Assembly: GCF_022829295.1 (NCBI RefSeq)
Contig: NZ_JAKSYH010000068.1
Location: forward strand, 1 to 34,736
From: Methylobacterium sp. J-088
GTDB lineage: Bacteria > Pseudomonadota > Alphaproteobacteria > Rhizobiales > Beijerinckiaceae
Length of the DNA: 34,736 nt
Direction of reading: 5' to 3'
Positions 31,269-34,736 of the stretch are shown in pieces; within the stretch, counting starts at the first letter, position 1; every line of letters begins with the position of its first letter. Below the pieces are notes generated by a model. The model made no database searches. It worked only from the letters and a program-made list of their open reading frames with translations, and was not told the origin of the DNA. The position numbers and the translations under genes were made by a program.

Positions 31269-32273
31269 ATGACCTCCCGTGCCCTGATTCTCGGCTGCGC
31301 CGGCAAGTCGCTCTCCCCCGAGGAGGCGGCGTTCTTCCGCGACGTGCAGCCCTGGGGCTTCATCCTGTTCAAGCGGAATATCGGCACGCCCGAGGAAGTG
31401 CGCGCCCTGACGGACGCGTTGCGCGCCTGCCTGGGGCGCACGCTCGCGCCGATCTTGATCGACCAGGAGGGCGGCCGGGTCCAGCGGATGGGGCCGCCGC
31501 ACTGGCCGGCCTATCCGGCGGGCGGTCGCTATGGTCGGCTGAACGGCAGCGCGACGGCGGTCGCGCGCCTCGGAGCGCGCCTGATGGCGCATGATCTCGC
31601 GGAGGTCGGCATCAATGTGGATTGCGCACCCGTCCTCGACGTTCCGGCGCCGGGCTCCCACGACATCATCGGTGACCGGGCCTACGGGACGAACCCCGAT
31701 TCTGTTGCCGCAATCGCGCGGGCGGTGGCCGAGGGCCTGATGGCTGGCGGCGTCCTGCCGGTGATGAAGCATATCCCGGGGCACGGCCGCGCCGCGTGTG
31801 ACAGCCATCACGGGCTGCCGATCGTAGAGGCCAGCCGCGACGCGCTGGAGGCGCAGGACTTCCGGCCGTTTCGCGCGCTCGCCGACCTGCCTATGGCGAT
31901 GAGTGCGCACGTCGTCTTCACCGCCATCGATCCCGAGCGGCCGGCCACCCAGTCCCCCACAGTCATCCGAGACGTGATCCGCGGCGCGATCGGCTTCGAC
32001 GGCTTGCTGATGACCGATGATCTGTCGATGCATGCCCTGACCGGGACGTTTCGCGAGCGAACCGAGCGTGCCTTCGCGGCGGGCATCGATATCGGGCTTC
32101 ACTGCAACGGTGCGATGGACGAGATGCGCGCGGTCGCCGAGGCCGCTCCGATCCTGGCAGAGCGCGCCGCGGAGCGGGCCACCGCTGCGCTGGGGCGCCT
32201 CGATCCCACCGGCGACGGCTTGGACGTGCCGCAGGCGCGCGCTCGGTTCGCGGCGGCTCTCGCGGCCGCCTGA
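31269..32273 (+). CDS. nagZ: beta-N-acetylhexosaminidase (glycoside hydrolase family 3)
   Basis: This 334-residue cytoplasmic enzyme removes N-acetylglucosamine from anhydromuropeptides during peptidoglycan recycling. GH3 landmarks are GCAGKSLSPEE, LIDQEGGRVQRM (64–75), the KHIPGHG motif (167–173), the catalytic-loop DSHHGLP (178–184, acid/base His) and the nucleophile segment MTDDLSM (about 248–254). Length equals that of other NagZ proteins. The ATG at 31269 is chosen because the family normally begins just before the ALILGCAG strand; the upstream in-frame region lacks similarity. Products of NagZ can induce AmpC-type beta-lactamases in some bacteria. It is followed directly by tatA; scpA and scpB, which often lie between them in relatives, are missing. 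Confidence 0.93.
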   Translation: MTSRALILGCAGKSLSPEEAAFFRDVQPWGFILFKRNIGTPEEVRALTDALRACLGRTLAPILIDQEGGRVQRMGPPHWPAYPAGGRYGRLNGSATAVARLGARLMAHDLAEVGINVDCAPVLDVPAPGSHDIIGDRAYGTNPDSVAAIARAVAEGLMAGGVLPVMKHIPGHGRAACDSHHGLPIVEASRDALEAQDFRPFRALADLPMAMSAHVVFTAIDPERPATQSPTVIRDVIRGAIGFDGLLMTDDLSMHALTGTFRERTERAFAAGIDIGLHCNGAMDEMRAVAEAAPILAERAAERATAALGRLDPTGDGLDVPQARARFAAALAAA

Positions 32274-32299
32274 ACCGCGGCCTTCCACCGCCCCTGGCA

Positions 32300-32323
32300 C
32301 CGCCCGTGCTTGTGTTCGGGCGG
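32300..32323 (+). terminator. hairpin between nagZ and tatA
   Basis: CCGCCCG (32300–32306) pairs perfectly with CGGGCGG (32317–32323) across a 10-base loop. It lies 27 bases after the nagZ stop and 85 before tatA. No T-run follows, so partial termination or mRNA stabilisation is possible. Confidence 0.4.
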
Positions 32324-32407
32324 CGTGATCCCTAGGTTCGCCCCGAATTCCTCACCCGGACGTGGCGTCCCGCTCCCGCTTCGTCGGGGCGCACGCAGGA
32401 GGTTGCC

Positions 32408-32680
32408 ATGGGCAGCATGAGTATCTGGCATTGGGTCATCGTCGCGGTCATCGTGATGCTACTCTTCGGGCGCGGCAAGGTCTCCGACCTGATGGGTGAC
32501 GTCGCCAAGGGCATCAAGGCGTTCAAGAAGGGCATGGCCGAGGACGAGACGCCCCCGGCGAGCCCGACCGTGGTGCCGCCGAACGAGCCCGTCCGCACGA
32601 TCCCGCACACCGCCGAGACCAGCCCCGGCACCGCCATCCCGGCGAGCCACATCCCGGGCGGCGAACGCAAGCCGGTCTGA
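32408..32680 (+). CDS. tatA: twin-arginine translocase subunit TatA
   Basis: This 90-residue protein has one N-terminal membrane helix ([15 protein letters not shown]), the FGRGK hinge and an amphipathic helix ([19 protein letters not shown]), followed by a polar tail. TatA oligomers form the passage for folded proteins across the inner membrane. GGAGG lies close before the ATG. TatB and TatC genes follow. The Tat-like signal on the ABC binding protein in this window (20577) is a possible client. Confidence 0.95.
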   Translation: MGSMSIWHWVIVAVIVMLLFGRGKVSDLMGDVAKGIKAFKKGMAEDETPPASPTVVPPNEPVRTIPHTAETSPGTAIPASHIPGGERKPV

Positions 32681-32784
32681 GCGACGGGACGGTCTTTGGG
32701 ACTGTCTTGAAGCGTGCGCTGGTGTAGAGCCTGACGGGGGCCGGGCTGCGGTTCGGTTCCCAGGGCAGCAGGACCGTCGACGAC

Positions 32785-33357
32785 ATGCTGGACATGAGTT
32801 GGGGCGAGGTGATGCTGATCGGCGGCGTCGCCCTCATCGTCATCGGGCCGAAAGACCTGCCGAAGGCGTTGCGCACCGTGGGGCAGATCACTTCGAAGCT
32901 GCGCCGCATGGCCGGCGAGTTCCAGATGCAGTTCAACGAGGCGATCCGCGAGGCCGAACTCGACGAGGTTCGCCGCGAGGTCGACGGGATCCGCAACACC
33001 GTGCGCGGCGTGGGGTCGACCTTCAATCCCGTCCAGACGATCCGTGACGAGTTGAAGGGCGCCGTCGAAGGCCGGACCAAGGTCGGACCGGAAAAGCTCG
33101 GTCCCCCGCCGCCCGAGGCGGACACGCGCTCGCTGGCCGAGGCCACGGCGCAGTTGAAGGCCGAGCAGGACGCCGCTCCTGCCTTGGCCGAACCGGCGCC
33201 AGCCGAGACCAGGACGCACTCGGCTTCGCCTGCGGCAGCCGTGGATGTTCCACTTCCGGTGCCCGGCTCGGTCGAGGACCCGTTCGGGCCCCCGGCGGAG
33301 CCGGTTCCCGGCCACGACGCTCCGATTGATCCGAAGAACGGCGCCGCCGCCCAATGA
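32785..33357 (+). CDS. tatB: twin-arginine translocase subunit TatB
   Basis: This 190-residue protein starts with [23 protein letters not shown] (one membrane helix, conserved Glu and Gly-Pro hinge) and the amphipathic [22 protein letters not shown], which together define TatB. The tail is long and rich in Pro, Ala and Glu. TatB binds TatC in the signal-peptide receptor complex. The gap to tatA is 104 bp, and the stop overlaps the tatC start (ATGA), so tatB and tatC are translationally coupled. Confidence 0.95.
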   Translation: MLDMSWGEVMLIGGVALIVIGPKDLPKALRTVGQITSKLRRMAGEFQMQFNEAIREAELDEVRREVDGIRNTVRGVGSTFNPVQTIRDELKGAVEGRTKVGPEKLGPPPPEADTRSLAEATAQLKAEQDAAPALAEPAPAETRTHSASPAAAVDVPLPVPGSVEDPFGPPAEPVPGHDAPIDPKNGAAAQ

Positions 33358-34154
33358 GCACCGACGCCGACGAGGCCGAGATCGAAGCCTCCCGGGCTCC
33401 GTTGCTCGAACACTTGATCGAGCTGCGTGCGCGCCTGATCAAGTCTCTCATCGCCTTTGTGGTGATGTTCTTCGCTTGCTTCTTCTTCTCGCGCGATATC
33501 TACAACGTGCTCGTCTACCCCTACACCTCGGTGGTGGGGACGGCGAACGCGGAGCTGATCGCGACCCATTTTCTCGAGCAGGTGTTCACCAACATCAAGC
33601 TCAGCGTCTTCGGCGCGGCGTTCCTGGCCTTCCCGGTGATCGCCAACCAGATCTACGCTTTCGTGGCGCCAGGCCTCTACCGCAACGAGCGCAAGGCCTT
33701 CCTGCCCTACCTCGTGGCGACGCCGATCTTCTTCCTGCTCGGCGCGCTCGTGGTCTTCTTTCTGGCGATGCCGCTGCTGATCAAGTTCTCGGTCTCGCTC
33801 CAGCAGGTCGGCGTGGCCGGCGAGCCGACGATCAAGCTGATGCCCAAGGTCGACGAATACCTTTCGTTGATCATGACACTGATCTTTGCCTTTGGCATCG
33901 CGTTCCAGCTGCCCGTCATCCTCACCCTGCTGGGCCAGATCGGCATCATCGACGCGGCGTTCCTGCGCGAGAAGCGGCGTTACGCCATCGTACTGGTCTT
34001 CGTCGCCGCGGCCGTACTGACGCCGCCCGACGTGATTTCCCAGCTCTCCTTGGCCCTGCCGATGCTGCTCCTTTACGAGGCCTCCATTTTCTCGGTGGTC
34101 CGAGTCGAGAAGCTGCGCGCGGCCCGGCGGGTCGAGGAGGGGTTGGATCCGTAG
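33354..34154 (+). CDS. tatC: twin-arginine translocase subunit TatC
   Basis: This 266-residue polytopic protein has six predicted membrane helices. Typical segments are [16 protein letters not shown] at the N-terminus, [43 protein letters not shown], and the late [22 protein letters not shown] with [22 protein letters not shown]. It is the primary receptor for twin-arginine signal peptides. It is the last gene of tatABC; a repeat copy begins 16 bp after its stop. Confidence 0.95.
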   Translation: MSTDADEAEIEASRAPLLEHLIELRARLIKSLIAFVVMFFACFFFSRDIYNVLVYPYTSVVGTANAELIATHFLEQVFTNIKLSVFGAAFLAFPVIANQIYAFVAPGLYRNERKAFLPYLVATPIFFLLGALVVFFLAMPLLIKFSVSLQQVGVAGEPTIKLMPKVDEYLSLIMTLIFAFGIAFQLPVILTLLGQIGIIDAAFLREKRRYAIVLVFVAAAVLTPPDVISQLSLALPMLLLYEASIFSVVRVEKLRAARRVEEGLDP

Positions 34155-34170
34155 GGCGTTCCCTGCTTAT

Positions 34171-34269
34171 AGCGCTTTCCGCCGAAGTGGACGCCGGTTC
34201 GGCGCAAGTGAGCGTGTCACAACACGAGCTTAGAGCCGTGCCCGATTGCAACGCGCTCGGTACACGACA
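34171..34269 (+). repeat. copy (D) of the ~99-bp dispersed repeat
   Basis: This is the best-preserved copy and serves as the reference. It begins AGCGCTTTCCGCCGAAGTGG, carries the CGCCGAA / TTCGGCG inverted pair around CCGG, and ends in CTCGGTACACGACA. It lies downstream of tatC in the same orientation, between that gene and an insertion-sequence transposase. Confidence 0.8.
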
Positions 34270-34330
34270 CAGTGGCGGCGGGCGGCGCGCCGTGGTGGAC
34301 TGAGGGATTCCTCGCCAAAGGGATCCCCCC

Positions 34331-34736
34331 ATGTCCGCTTGTCTGCGCACCGCCCTGATCGAGAGCCTATCGGCGCATCTGGGCCTGGGCAAATCGCGTC
34401 TTGAGACGCTGAGCATGTTGCTGATCGGCTTGATCCACAGCCGGACGGTCAACCTCACCCATATCGCCAGCCAGTGCCACGGCCCGGCCCGCTACGCCTC
34501 GAAGTACCGCCGCCTGCAACGCTTCTTCCAGCACGTGCGTCTCGATCAGGCCGTGATCGCCACGCTGGTGGTGCGCATGCTCAAGCTGACCCGGCCCAAA
34601 TGCCTGGCGCTCGATCGCACCCGCTGGAAGCTCGGCCGAAAAGACGTCAATATCCTGATGCTGGCCATCGTCACGCGTCGCTTCCGGGTGCCGCTGTTGT
34701 GGTCGGTGCTCGCCCATCCGGGCAACAGCGACACCG
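34331..34736 (+). mobile_element. IS4-family transposase gene, 3' end cut by the window edge
   Basis: An open frame starts at ATG 34331 and runs off the window, giving at least 135 residues. The segment LALDRTRWKLGRKDVNILML, followed by VTRRFRVPLLWSVLAHPGNSDT, is the region around the first catalytic Asp of IS4-type DDE transposases (compare the DRTNW…K…NIL pattern). The N-terminal part (LGLGKSRLETLSMLLIGLIH, YRRLQRFFQHV) also fits. The terminal inverted repeat could not be placed with certainty; GGGATTCC…GGGATCCC just upstream (34304–34327) may be part of it. The reading frame is intact as far as it can be seen. It sits where serS often follows tatC in relatives. Confidence 0.8.

Noticed and set aside
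1..34736. CRISPR arrays, tRNA or rRNA genes, prophage
   Set aside because: No regularly spaced repeats, tRNA-like cloverleaf ends, rRNA segments or phage structural genes were seen on reading both strands; the tandem repeat at 10057 has only two units.

Overview
This is a GC-rich chromosomal segment of an alphaproteobacterium of the order Hyphomicrobiales (Rhizobiales), most likely Methylobacterium or Methylorubrum. Three things support that: the very high GC content, the conserved alphaproteobacterial gene order erpA–dgt–argS–SPOR–nagZ–tatABC, and the pairing of an oxalate/formate antiporter with a formyl-CoA transferase homologue, which fits a plant-associated methylotroph. The genus is inferred from gene content and my knowledge of these families; no database search was run.

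Layout. Positions 1–452 hold the tail of a possible gene and a nest of inverted repeats. From 453 to 2423, on the minus strand, lie a CAP-domain lipoprotein, an HD-GYP cyclic-di-GMP phosphodiesterase and a 50-residue membrane protein. From 2765 to 8337 is an oxalate/C1 island: a GntR/FCD regulator divergent from an OxlT-type antiporter, a class II aldolase-like protein, a stand-alone relative of the 10-formyl-THF dehydrogenase hydrolase domain, and a formyl-CoA transferase homologue. No oxalyl-CoA decarboxylase is in the window. Two convergent hypothetical genes follow (8788–9780).

From 10237 to 13630 three genes overlapping by ATGA encode a sensory relay: an MHYT–PAS histidine kinase, a stand-alone receiver, and a receiver fused to an HWE/HisKA_2-type kinase. 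From 13640 to 19700 is a TetR-controlled RND efflux operon with two periplasmic adaptors and one pump. From 19788 to 23064 are a small secreted protein, a pterin-carbinolamine dehydratase and a complete nitrate/sulfonate-type ABC importer. From 23076 to 34154 are a large exported protein of unknown function, then the housekeeping block erpA, dgt, a Gly/Tyr-rich exported protein, argS, a SPOR protein, nagZ and tatA, tatB, tatC. The window ends inside an IS4-type transposase gene.

Points worth attention: (i) an approximately 99-bp dispersed repeat occurs in three clear copies and one degenerate copy, each starting at or just after a stop codon and oriented like the gene before it; (ii) the formyl-CoA transferase homologue has Gln where characterised enzymes have Trp48, and its neighbour has Gln where Fmt has Asn and the FDH hydrolase has Ile; (iii) related TGGCATACC-like sites lie upstream of oxlT, frc and the 50-residue membrane protein, suggesting one GntR regulon; (iv) the phosphorelay architecture; (v) scpA and scpB are absent between nagZ and tatA. 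No tRNA, rRNA, CRISPR array or complete prophage was seen.
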